A DNA stretch of 33,799 bases, taken from NCBI GenBank assembly GCA_938005315.1, contig CALLOB010000108.1, positions 1 to 33,799 on the forward strand, given 5' to 3'. Origin of the DNA: an uncultured Phycisphaerae bacterium. Lineage in GTDB: Bacteria > Planctomycetota > Phycisphaerae > UBA1845 > PWPN01. Under the pieces are notes generated by a model, which was not told the origin of the DNA, did no database searches, and was given only the letters and a program-made list of their open reading frames with translations. Below are positions 7,421 to 15,262 of this stretch, piece by piece; the stretch's first letter is position 1, and every line of letters begins with the position of its first letter. Position numbers and translations under genes: made by a program.

Positions 7421-9811
7421 ATGCGGCATCGGCGTCATGCGTGCTGGCTGGGGGCGTTGTGGCTGGGGCTGTCCCCGCTGCCGGCTCCGGCCGCCCGGCT
7501 GCGGATCGACAGCGTCCAGGTGGGGTTTCCCGGCGGCGGGCAGTCGGAGCGCCTGCCGGTCAGCCACTGGTACGGCGCGGGCGACTGGGCCCCGGTCCTG
7601 GTGCGAATCACCAACGAGGACGCGGACCTCTTCGACGGCAGCCTGCAGGTGGTTCAGACTGATCGCGACGGCGACGAGGTGGTCGCCTCACAGGCGGTGG
7701 CGGTCCGGGGCACGCGCCAGTTCACCCTCTACATCCCGGCCGGCGCGGTGCAGGAGGACGACTTTGGCCTGATGCGTACCCGCCGCCGGGCCTTCTCGGT
7801 GCGGGTGCATGACTCGAGCGGCAATTCGGTCCGCATAGCCGCCGGCGATGTCCGGGATGCGATCGAGGCTTGCCCCGCGGAGACGCCGATTCCGCTTCCG
7901 GCCGATACGCTGGTGGTGCTGGACGTCTCGCCGGTTCCCGTCAACCAGCTCGACCGACTGTCAGCGGCGGAGCGGCTCGGCGGGGATCTGGTCGTTCTCC
8001 GATCGTCGCCGGACTCCCTGCCGGACCACTACTGTGGTCTGATGTTCGTCGATTGCATCGTCTGGGACGGCGGCGACGCCCGCAGCTTCGACCTGGCCCA
8101 GCAGGAGGCGATGATCGAATGGGTCCGCCGGGGAGGCACGCTGCTGATCGGCGTGAGCCGGAACTGGGAACTCCTCCTCAAGAGCCCGTTCGGTGGGCTG
8201 CTGCCGGCCAGGCCGACCGGGGTGCAGACGACCGGGAACCTCCAGGCGCTCGAAGCCCTTCTTCTGGGGGAAGAGAACCCGTTCGACCTTTCACAACCGC
8301 AGTCGCGGAGCGGACTGACCTTCTGCCCGCTGCCGGCCGATGCTCTCGCGCCGGACGCGATCGCCGTCATTCCCCGGCGGCCACAGGCCGATGATCGGAT
8401 CTTCGTCTCCCGGCGACCCTGCGGCCGCGGCCGGATCGTCCTGGTGGCCGCCGAGTTGCGCGAGCTCCTTCAGGCCGGGCGGGAGCAAGAGCGGTTTCTC
8501 CGTCAAGCGCTGGATCTGCCGATGCGCGCCGGCCGGCGGAACGACCAGGGTTTCAGCTACACCCTGGACCTGTTCACACGGGTCGTGGGACTGGTCGGCT
8601 TCCAGCTGACCAGCCGGCTGTACCTGCTGTTCGCGTTCTGCTTCGTGGTCGCCTACATCGCCCTGTCCACCGTCGGACTGTGGGCCTGGCTGCGCCGCAT
8701 CCGCCGGACGCAGCTGGCATGGCCGGCGTTCGCCGTCACCGTGGTGCTTGCCGGGGCGGCGAGCCTGGGAGCCGTGCAGTGGATCCGGGGTTTCGGCCAG
8801 AAGGTGCAGGAGGTGACCGTCGTCGATGCCCGGGCCGGCGCGCCGGACGCCGTGGCCACCTCATTCTTCGGCCTCAGGACGCCCGCCCACGACCGGCTGG
8901 ATCTCTGCGTGCCCCAGGACTGGACCCGGCCCCGGGATGCAGTCGAACGACGGGCCTCGCTGCTGCCGCTTCGAGCGCCGACGGACCGCATGTTCGAGGA
9001 GCGTTACGCGACGTCCATGCAGTACCAGGCTGTCGCCCGGCTCGGGGAGCTTCAGGACGTGCCCTTCCGCGCGACGGCCAAGGAGTTCGAGGCCCACTGG
9101 CGGGGACCGCATCCGGGCATCGTCGGCGGTGCTCTGGCCTTCGCCCCGGACCGGCCCGGCGAGCTGACCGACGCCAGCTGGATCGTCAACCGCCTGCCGG
9201 AGGACCTGCGCGAGTGCCTTCTCCTGGTCCGGGCACCCGGGCGGCTGGACGTTCGCGTTTACCCGATCGGGGAACTGGCCGCAGGCCGGCGGATCGCCAT
9301 CGAGGAAGTCGTCCTTCGACATCTGCGCGAAAAAGACCCGCACTCCCGGGCGTCCAAGGGAACGACGCCGATGCCGGCGGTGATCGACTCTCGCTCCTGG
9401 TCGCCCCCGACGCTCGCCGCGATGCACGGCACCTGGACCAGGGCGATGGGCCTGCATCCCGGCGAAGCTGCCTACCGGTGGGGGCGCGAGGAGGAGGAGC
9501 ACATCCGGGTGGACACCACCACCGCCCAGACGGCCCTGCTGATGCTGACCACCCGCGCGGAGATCGACCCCGCGGCACTGGGGGAAGGGCTCGCCGTCGA
9601 TCTGGGCGGCGGCGGGCGACGGCTGGACCTGTCGCGCGAACTGGACGGCCGGCAGGCTCTGTTCGTGGGCTTCAGCGACCGCCCCGGACCGGCCCGGCTG
9701 TGCGTTCGCCGGTCCGGCGGATCGAAGCGATGGCGGGCGCTGCATCCCGCGACGGCCCAGGTGATGTATCGCGTGCTGCTGCCGGTGGGCGGCGGCGAAC
9801 CGGGCCGCTGA
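7421..9811 (+). CDS. Large membrane-anchored protein of an ABC-2 operon, unknown function
   Basis: A 796-residue protein with an N-terminal signal peptide (basic start, hydrophobic core, PAPAA cleavage-like site near residue 24). The first part looks extracytoplasmic and includes a stretch around residues 230-265 (EWVRRGGTLLIGVSRNWELLL) that resembles the glutamine-amidotransferase-like fold found in proteins accompanying gliding-type ABC transporters. Two hydrophobic helices occur at about 400-425 and 433-456 (LLFAFCFVVAYIALSTVGLW; FAVTVVLAGAASLGAV), followed by a second large soluble domain to the C-terminus. The start is ATG 7421, directly after an in-frame TTG. It is first in a five-gene run with an ABC ATPase 28 nt downstream, so a structural or substrate-binding role in that transporter is inferred. 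Family not recognised with certainty. Confidence 0.78.
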   Translation: MRHRRHACWLGALWLGLSPLPAPAARLRIDSVQVGFPGGGQSERLPVSHWYGAGDWAPVLVRITNEDADLFDGSLQVVQTDRDGDEVVASQAVAVRGTRQFTLYIPAGAVQEDDFGLMRTRRRAFSVRVHDSSGNSVRIAAGDVRDAIEACPAETPIPLPADTLVVLDVSPVPVNQLDRLSAAERLGGDLVVLRSSPDSLPDHYCGLMFVDCIVWDGGDARSFDLAQQEAMIEWVRRGGTLLIGVSRNWELLLKSPFGGLLPARPTGVQTTGNLQALEALLLGEENPFDLSQPQSRSGLTFCPLPADALAPDAIAVIPRRPQADDRIFVSRRPCGRGRIVLVAAELRELLQAGREQERFLRQALDLPMRAGRRNDQGFSYTLDLFTRVVGLVGFQLTSRLYLLFAFCFVVAYIALSTVGLWAWLRRIRRTQLAWPAFAVTVVLAGAASLGAVQWIRGFGQKVQEVTVVDARAGAPDAVATSFFGLRTPAHDRLDLCVPQDWTRPRDAVERRASLLPLRAPTDRMFEERYATSMQYQAVARLGELQDVPFRATAKEFEAHWRGPHPGIVGGALAFAPDRPGELTDASWIVNRLPEDLRECLLLVRAPGRLDVRVYPIGELAAGRRIAIEEVVLRHLREKDPHSRASKGTTPMPAVIDSRSWSPPTLAAMHGTWTRAMGLHPGEAAYRWGREEEEHIRVDTTTAQTALLMLTTRAEIDPAALGEGLAVDLGGGGRRLDLSRELDGRQALFVGFSDRPGPARLCVRRSGGSKRWRALHPATAQVMYRVLLPVGGGEPGR

Positions 9812-9839
9812 GGGGCATGCGGGAAAGGATGGACCGGGC

Positions 9840-10769
9840 GTGATCATCGAGACGATCAACCTGACCAAGAAGTACGGCGACCTGGTCGCGCTGAATAATC
9901 TGCACCTCAACATCGAGGAGGGGGAGTGCTTCGGGTACATCGGACCCAACGGCGCCGGAAAGACCACCACGATCAAGATCCTGGCGACGCTGCTGCAGCC
10001 GACCTGGGGCGAGGCGAGGGTCTGCGGATACACCGTGGGCTACCAGTCCCGGCTCATCCGCCCGCTGATCGGCTACGTGCCGGACTTCTTCGGGGCCTAC
10101 AACGACATGGTCGTCCAGGAGTACCTGGAGTTCTTCGCCTCGGCCTACGGAATCACCGGCCGGCAGCGGACCCGCGTGGTGGGCGATATCCTGGACCTCA
10201 CCGACCTGACCTACAAGCGCGAGGCGATGGTCGACTCTCTCTCGCGGGGCATGAAGCAGCGGCTGAGCATCGCCCGCGTGCTGCTGCACGACCCCAGGCT
10301 CCTGCTGCTCGATGAACCGGCCAGCGGCCTGGACCCCCGGGCGCGAATCGAGATACGCGAGCTGCTCAAGGAACTGCATCGCATGGGCAAGACCATCGTG
10401 ATCAGCTCGCACATCCTGCCGGAGCTGGCCGACCTCTGCTCGACGATCGGCATCATCGAGCGCGGGGGGCTGCTGTTCCACGGACCGGTGCGGGAGATCA
10501 CCCGACGGGCCCGGATGGGCACGCGGCTGCACGTCGCGGTGGTCGGTCCGGCCGACCGGGCCGCCAGGCTGCTGGAGGGGCTCGAGCCCGTGCGGGCCGT
10601 GCAGGTCAGCGACGGCCACCTGACGGTGGAACTCAAGGAGGAGGTCAGGGAGTACTCGTTCATCGCCCGGGCGCTGATCGAACAGCGGTTCGGCATCCGC
10701 GAACTCCGCGAGGAGGAGATCAACCTCGAGACGGCCTTCCTGCGGTTGACCAGGGGGATCGTTCAATGA
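9840..10769 (+). CDS. ABC-2 type transporter ATP-binding protein
   Basis: A 309-residue cytoplasmic ATPase that would power the permease encoded at 13180. It has Walker A GPNGAGKT (35-42), signature LSRGMKQ (134-140), Walker B LLLLDEP (154-160) and a switch His in ISSHILPELADLC. The C-terminal 80 residues form the extra domain common in the CcmA/NatA-like group. The Q-loop position reads GYVPD, so the usual Gln seems to be Asp; the signature is also non-canonical (LSRGM rather than LSGGQ). The start is GTG at 9840 with AAGGA 10 nt upstream, 28 nt after the previous stop. Co-orientation and spacing place it in the same operon as its neighbours. Confidence 0.95.
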   Translation: MIIETINLTKKYGDLVALNNLHLNIEEGECFGYIGPNGAGKTTTIKILATLLQPTWGEARVCGYTVGYQSRLIRPLIGYVPDFFGAYNDMVVQEYLEFFASAYGITGRQRTRVVGDILDLTDLTYKREAMVDSLSRGMKQRLSIARVLLHDPRLLLLDEPASGLDPRARIEIRELLKELHRMGKTIVISSHILPELADLCSTIGIIERGGLLFHGPVREITRRARMGTRLHVAVVGPADRAARLLEGLEPVRAVQVSDGHLTVELKEEVREYSFIARALIEQRFGIRELREEEINLETAFLRLTRGIVQ

Positions 10770-10884
10770 TCGCCGCACGGCCGAATCGTTCAGCATGGCC
10801 GCATCAGCGGCGTTCCTCTCCATGCCCCGGCCGGCGGGGGCGCCGGCCGCTGCGGAAGAGATGGCCGCACGGCGGGAGGATGTG

Positions 10885-11946
10885 ATGCGCTCTGACGGCA
10901 GCAAAGCCATGTCCTTGGCGACAGCGGCGATCCTTCTGGGGGCCCTCGGCGGCTTTTCGGTCGGCGCCGACAACGCTGGAACGGGAGAGCCGTCCGACGA
11001 GCGACCGGGGGTCCGGATGACGCCGGGCATGGCCCGGGCGCTGGGCGGGCTCTTCGTCCGCCGGAGCCTCGTCGAGCGGTACGGAATGGACGAAAGCCGC
11101 TCGCAGGAGGCCGCCGAGCTCGTGGCCCGGCGAATCATGGAGCTGGCTCACGGTCTTGACGGCCGGGGCCAGGAGCTGATCGAGCGATTCGTGGAGGAGC
11201 AGCTCTCCGCCCGGGCCCGGGGGCGGCGAGGCCAGTTCATGCCCCCTTCGTTCGGCAGGGAGTTCGCCGGGAGGATCCTGCCGATGATGCCCGAGATCCG
11301 CCAGTTCGTGCGGAACGTGGTGCACGACGTCCGGCCGATGCTGCCGATGAAGCAGCAGCTCAGGATGGCCGGCGAGCTGATGGTGCTCAACAAGGCCGTC
11401 GATGGCTTCGAAGAGACCATGCGCAAGTGGTCCGAGGGGGATGTCCCGGCAGAGGGCAACCCGTTCGACCGCTCCGCCCGGGAGGAGATCAGGAAGGACG
11501 GGCACGGGGCCTCGGAGCCGCTGGCCCGGGCCCGAAGCGGGGCCGCCGAGGAGGACCTCGAAAAGGCCCGGGCCGGCGAATGGGAGCGGTACATCGAGCA
11601 GGCCCGGGTTTTCTACGGCCTGGACGCCAGCCAGGTGGCCACCGCCGAGTCGATCCGCCGCGAGATGCTCGAAAAGCTCGGCGGCGTGCTGCGCGACGAG
11701 ACCTGGCGCCAGAGCCTGTACCACAACCGCCTGTGGAACAACATCTACTGGCAGCTGCGCATCGGCTGGGCCCATCCGCTGCGGGCCCGTTTGCAGGACC
11801 AGGAGAACGCCCTCCTGAACCGCGTGACTTCGCTGGACGACGAGCTCAAGCGACGCATTGACGGCATTCCCACCGCGGCCCAGCGCCGGGCCGCCGAGCA
11901 GCGCGTCCGGGCCATGCTGGCCGAAAAGGGGGTTCCAGATGAGTGA
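10885..11946 (+). CDS. Secreted helical protein A of the ABC operon (paralogue of the next gene)
   Basis: A 353-residue protein with an N-terminal signal-like segment (MSLATAAILLGALGGFSVGA, about residues 9-28), followed by charged, strongly helical sequence. ATG 10885 is chosen over an open frame to 10795 because GGGAGGA lies 4 nt upstream and it places the signal peptide at the N-terminus. Motifs shared with the next gene are GVRMTPGMARALGGLF, a FGREFAGRILPMMPEIRQF block, a MRKWS segment followed by GNPFD, and a later segment AGEWERYIEQARVFYGLDASQ. This indicates tandem duplication. No enzymatic motif was seen. Its place between ATPase and permease genes suggests a periplasmic partner of the transporter; this is inference. 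Confidence 0.8.
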   Translation: MRSDGSKAMSLATAAILLGALGGFSVGADNAGTGEPSDERPGVRMTPGMARALGGLFVRRSLVERYGMDESRSQEAAELVARRIMELAHGLDGRGQELIERFVEEQLSARARGRRGQFMPPSFGREFAGRILPMMPEIRQFVRNVVHDVRPMLPMKQQLRMAGELMVLNKAVDGFEETMRKWSEGDVPAEGNPFDRSAREEIRKDGHGASEPLARARSGAAEEDLEKARAGEWERYIEQARVFYGLDASQVATAESIRREMLEKLGGVLRDETWRQSLYHNRLWNNIYWQLRIGWAHPLRARLQDQENALLNRVTSLDDELKRRIDGIPTAAQRRAAEQRVRAMLAEKGVPDE

Positions 11947-13180
11947 AAACCAGCGACGCATGCCGCGACGTCCGTCAACGTGGGCGGCAGGCCTGCTCGT
12001 GCCGGCCGTGGTCATGCTCCCTGCAGGCGGCCTTCGTTCCCAGGAGCAGCCTGACGACCAGCCGGCCGCAATGACCCCCGAGGCGGCCGAAGGCATCGAG
12101 CAGGAACGCATGGCCACGCCGCCGCCTGGCGAGGAGATCATGCGGCCGACGAGCCGCGGCGTCCGCCTGACTCCCCGGATGGCCCGGGGCCTGGCCGCCG
12201 GCTTCCTCCGGGAGGAGGTGGAGAACGAAGCCGGCGTGGATCTGCCGCCGGAGCTCCACGAGCGGCTCAGCGACCGTCTGGCCGAGCGGATGATGGAAAT
12301 CAGCGCCGCCCGCAGCCGTGATGTCGGGCCGTTTATCGAGCTGATCTACGAGTCGATGATCGGCGGACGCGGCAAGGTCCCCGCCGCGACGCGTCGCGAG
12401 TTCGCCCGGCGCGCCCGCGCGGCCCTGCCGGCCATGCGGGACTTCTACGATGCCGTCGCCGGAGAGGTCGAGCCGCATGTGGATGCCGCTTCGCAGCAGG
12501 CCTTGCGCGAGGTGCTGGACCGGGCCCAACGGATGATGGACCGGTTCGACGAACGGATGCAGCAGTGGTCGCGGCAGGATGCGCAGGCCGCCGGCGATGA
12601 GGCTGAGGACGAGGACGGCAACCCCTTCGAGGGCCTGCAGGACGAGGATCAGCCCTCCGGCGGCGTTCCGGCGGCATCCCGCGAACTGCGGCAGGTCCGG
12701 CGGCAGGCGCGGTGGGAGATCAGCCGGCTGGGCCCGGAAGAATGGTCCACTTTTCTGGCCCAGGCCGCCGAACTTCTGGGATTTGATTCCCAGCAGCGTG
12801 CCAGGGGCGAGAGCATCCTGCGGGAGCATCGGGGCCGGGCACGGGAGATCATGACTCCCCAGTGGCGGCGGGAAGTCGAGGACCTGGCGGTTCGACGTCG
12901 ACTGCTGGACAGCCTGGAAGACAAGAACCTCGCTCCGTACCGGTTCCATCTGGACAGGCGATGGCAGGAAACCACAGGGCCGCTGAAGGAAACCGGCGAG
13001 GCCTTCCGCCGCGATGTCCTGGCCCTGGCGACCGCCGAGCAGCGGGCCAGGCTCATGGCCGATATCGGCGAAAAGGCCGGCCGGCACGGCATGAGCGCGG
13101 CCGAGCTGGCCGCGGCGTCGGCGATCCTGTTCGGACCGTCAACCGGGCCCGCCGCCCCGCCGGCGGGCGGGGAGCAGTGA
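11939..13180 (+). CDS. Secreted helical protein B of the ABC operon (paralogue of the previous gene)
   Basis: A 413-residue protein that starts at an ATG overlapping the upstream gene by 8 nt. The N-terminus has a signal-like stretch (TWAAGLLVPAVVMLPAGGL, about residues 13-31) and then an acidic, Pro-rich linker. The body mirrors protein A: GVRLTPRMARGLAAGF, a RREFARRARAALPAMRDFY block, a MQQWS segment followed after an acidic insert by GNPFE, and LGPEEWSTFLAQAAELLGFDSQQ. The acidic insert (DEAEDEDGNPFE) is longer than in protein A. Its stop codon overlaps the permease start (TGATG). No known domain is recognised; a helical periplasmic protein acting with protein A is the simplest reading. 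Confidence 0.8.
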   Translation: MSENQRRMPRRPSTWAAGLLVPAVVMLPAGGLRSQEQPDDQPAAMTPEAAEGIEQERMATPPPGEEIMRPTSRGVRLTPRMARGLAAGFLREEVENEAGVDLPPELHERLSDRLAERMMEISAARSRDVGPFIELIYESMIGGRGKVPAATRREFARRARAALPAMRDFYDAVAGEVEPHVDAASQQALREVLDRAQRMMDRFDERMQQWSRQDAQAAGDEAEDEDGNPFEGLQDEDQPSGGVPAASRELRQVRRQARWEISRLGPEEWSTFLAQAAELLGFDSQQRARGESILREHRGRAREIMTPQWRREVEDLAVRRRLLDSLEDKNLAPYRFHLDRRWQETTGPLKETGEAFRRDVLALATAEQRARLMADIGEKAGRHGMSAAELAAASAILFGPSTGPAAPPAGGEQ

Positions 13181-15006
13181 TGCGCGCCGTCATGACCGAT
13201 CTGTGGCTGACGTTCTGGCACCTGTTGCCGGCCAACCCCATCGTGTTGCGCGTGATCGCCATGGGCGGCAAGCGCGTCCAGCACCTCGTGATCCGAACCG
13301 TCTATCTCGCGGCGCTACTGGGCGTCATGGGGATCCTGCAGATGGGCATGGACTCCGGCAGCGGCTCGCTGGCCGCACTGGCCAGGAGTTCCAGTCGCGT
13401 ATTCGTCTACATCTCCTTCTTTCAGCTGGCCATGATCGCCCTGGTCGCGCCGGTCTTCACCGCCGGCGCGATTTCCCAGGAGAAGGACGCGGAAACCTTT
13501 GACGTCCTGCTCACCACCCCGCTGAGCAACGCCCAGATCGTCCTGGGCTCGCTGGCCAGCCGCCTGTTCTTCGTGATCGCGCTGCTGATCTCGGGCCTGC
13601 CGATCTTCTGCATCACCATGCTCTTCGGCGGCGTGACCAGCCGCGAGATCTTCCTGAGCTTCGGCATCGCCGGCTGCACCGCGGTGCTGACCGGCTCGCT
13701 GGCCATCCTCATCAGCGTGTGCAAGGTCGGCACCCGCGGCACCATCTTCTCGTTCTACGCCGGGATCGCGCTGTACCTGGCGGCCGGCCTGGGGCTGGGC
13801 CTGCTGCCGTGGACGCACGTGCCCGAGACCGTGCCGCCCGGCGGCAGTGCGGGCATGACCTGGATGACGCTGGCCCACCCGTTCTGGGCCCTGGCCGCCG
13901 CCCTGAGCCAGTGCCCGACGCCCTCTTTCGCCGAGGTCGCCCGCTATCCCTGGCCCCTGGACCGGATGCTGCCGGAACCGCACCTGGGGTACATGGTCCT
14001 GACGCTGGGCGTCTCCGCGGTCATGATCGCGTGGTCGGCCCTGTGCGTCCGCGGCGGCGCCCGCCAGGGCGAGCCCGGCCGCCTGAGACGGCTGCTGGGC
14101 CGGCGGGCGAGGGGAGCTGGTGGGGCGGCCCGCCGGCCCCGACGCGTGTGGAGCAATCCCGTGGCCTGGCGCGAGGCCATGACCCGCGGCAGCGTCGCCG
14201 GCGGCACGTTGGCGTGGTACGGCTATCTGGGCCTGGCGACGCTGGCCTGCCTCTGGCTGCTGTATGCGAATCTGACGTCCGCTTTTCCGGGCGGTTCGCA
14301 GGCCCGGGACTGGCTGACGGTGATCGTACTGGTGGAGTTCGTGATGGTCCTGCTGATGGCCGCCAATACCGCCGCCACGGCCATCACCCGCGAACGCGAG
14401 GCCGGCACCATCGAGCTGCTGCTGACCACCCCGCTGACCAGCGAGGAGATCGTCCGGGGCAAGCTGCGCGGGCTGGTGAGCTTCACCCTGCCGCTGCTGG
14501 CGGCGCCGGCGGCCACCGTGCTGGTCATGGCCCTGGCGGACTTCGCCCTGGCCAGAAAGACTCCCGCGGCCTGGCCCGAGGCAGTGCTGGTCGTGCCGTT
14601 TCTGATGTTGGTGTATGCCGCCTTCGCCTGCATGCTTGGCCTGCACATGTCGCTCAAGTGCCGGACGTCCGTGCAGGCAGTGCTGGCCGCGGTCGGCCTG
14701 CTGGTCGCCCTGGCCTTCGGACTGGGACTGTGTGCCCTGGGCGTGTTCGGCGGCGGGCCCGAACTGGCCGGGCTCCTGGGTCCGCTGACTTTCGTTACGT
14801 CCATTTACCTGGCGCTCAATCCCGAGCATCTCCACGCCGGCTCCGGTTTCGCCGGCGTCGGCGCTGCGGGCAATATCGTGGCCACCCGCACGGTGATCGT
14901 CGTCGGCACAGTGATCGCGGCCGGATTGTATGCCGCCATCGCCATCGGAGTGTACCGCACGATCATCCGCAACTTCGACTTCGTCATTCGCAAGCAGTCC
15001 AGCTGA
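13180..15006 (+). CDS. ABC-2 permease, double-length fused form
   Basis: A 609-residue polytopic membrane protein that starts at an ATG overlapping the previous stop by one base, with GGGGAG just upstream. It contains two copies of the ABC-2 permease coupling motif: ISQEKDAETFDVLLTTPLS near residue 100 and ITREREAGTIELLLTTPLT near residue 404. Each is followed by a block of hydrophobic helices, so one chain appears to carry both membrane halves that are usually separate subunits. A basic cytoplasmic linker (RRLLGRRARG to RRPRRVWSNPVAWREAM, about 304-332) joins them. It pairs with the ATPase at 9840. Direction and cargo cannot be told from sequence. A 7-bp hairpin directly after the stop may mark the operon end. 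Confidence 0.9.
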   Translation: MRAVMTDLWLTFWHLLPANPIVLRVIAMGGKRVQHLVIRTVYLAALLGVMGILQMGMDSGSGSLAALARSSSRVFVYISFFQLAMIALVAPVFTAGAISQEKDAETFDVLLTTPLSNAQIVLGSLASRLFFVIALLISGLPIFCITMLFGGVTSREIFLSFGIAGCTAVLTGSLAILISVCKVGTRGTIFSFYAGIALYLAAGLGLGLLPWTHVPETVPPGGSAGMTWMTLAHPFWALAAALSQCPTPSFAEVARYPWPLDRMLPEPHLGYMVLTLGVSAVMIAWSALCVRGGARQGEPGRLRRLLGRRARGAGGAARRPRRVWSNPVAWREAMTRGSVAGGTLAWYGYLGLATLACLWLLYANLTSAFPGGSQARDWLTVIVLVEFVMVLLMAANTAATAITREREAGTIELLLTTPLTSEEIVRGKLRGLVSFTLPLLAAPAATVLVMALADFALARKTPAAWPEAVLVVPFLMLVYAAFACMLGLHMSLKCRTSVQAVLAAVGLLVALAFGLGLCALGVFGGGPELAGLLGPLTFVTSIYLALNPEHLHAGSGFAGVGAAGNIVATRTVIVVGTVIAAGLYAAIAIGVYRTIIRNFDFVIRKQSS

Positions 15007-15024
15007 CGCGCTGTGGAAGCGCGT
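15006..15024 (+). terminator. Hairpin at the end of the ABC operon
   Basis: ACGCGCT-GTGGA-AGCGCGT forms a perfect 7-bp stem with a 5-nt loop, beginning on the last base of the permease stop codon. No T-tract follows, so it is either a U-less terminator or a 3'-end stabiliser. Confidence 0.4.
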
Positions 15025-15162
15025 CCGGCCGGCTGGGTGGCTGATGGGTGTCGGAGCGGGAGACCCCCATGGGCCTGGCGACGCGGGCGGAACCCGGGCT
15101 GTCCGGCGGGTTCGGTACTCCTTCAGGACCTGCCGGGCCGGGCGACAACGGATCGGCGGGGC

Positions 15163-15190
15163 TTGCCTTTCCCGCCGGAAGCGACACAAT
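15163..15190 (+). promoter_or_regulatory. Candidate promoter for the GH-like lipoprotein gene
   Basis: TTGCCT (15163-15168), 16 nt, then CACAAT (15185-15190; four of six matches). It lies in the 256-nt gap after the ABC operon and would give a leader of about 65 nt to the ATG at 15263. Nothing else was recognised in that gap except the hairpin at 15006-15024. Confidence 0.35.
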
Positions 15191-15262
15191 GCGGCCAGAC
15201 GGCGTCCGGATCACGGCCGACGGTCCCGGTCCGGAAGGGCTCTGCGGACAACGGGCTGGGCG

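Noticed and set aside
13315..15189. A 624-codon minus-strand frame opposite the ABC permease
   Set aside because: Shadow of the permease: a His/Gln/Gly-rich peptide, no family motifs, no start signals.
14930..15262. Upstream extension of the GH-like lipoprotein gene to 14930
   Set aside because: It overlaps the end of the permease gene and the operon-end hairpin and would bury the signal peptide; ATG 15263 fits better.
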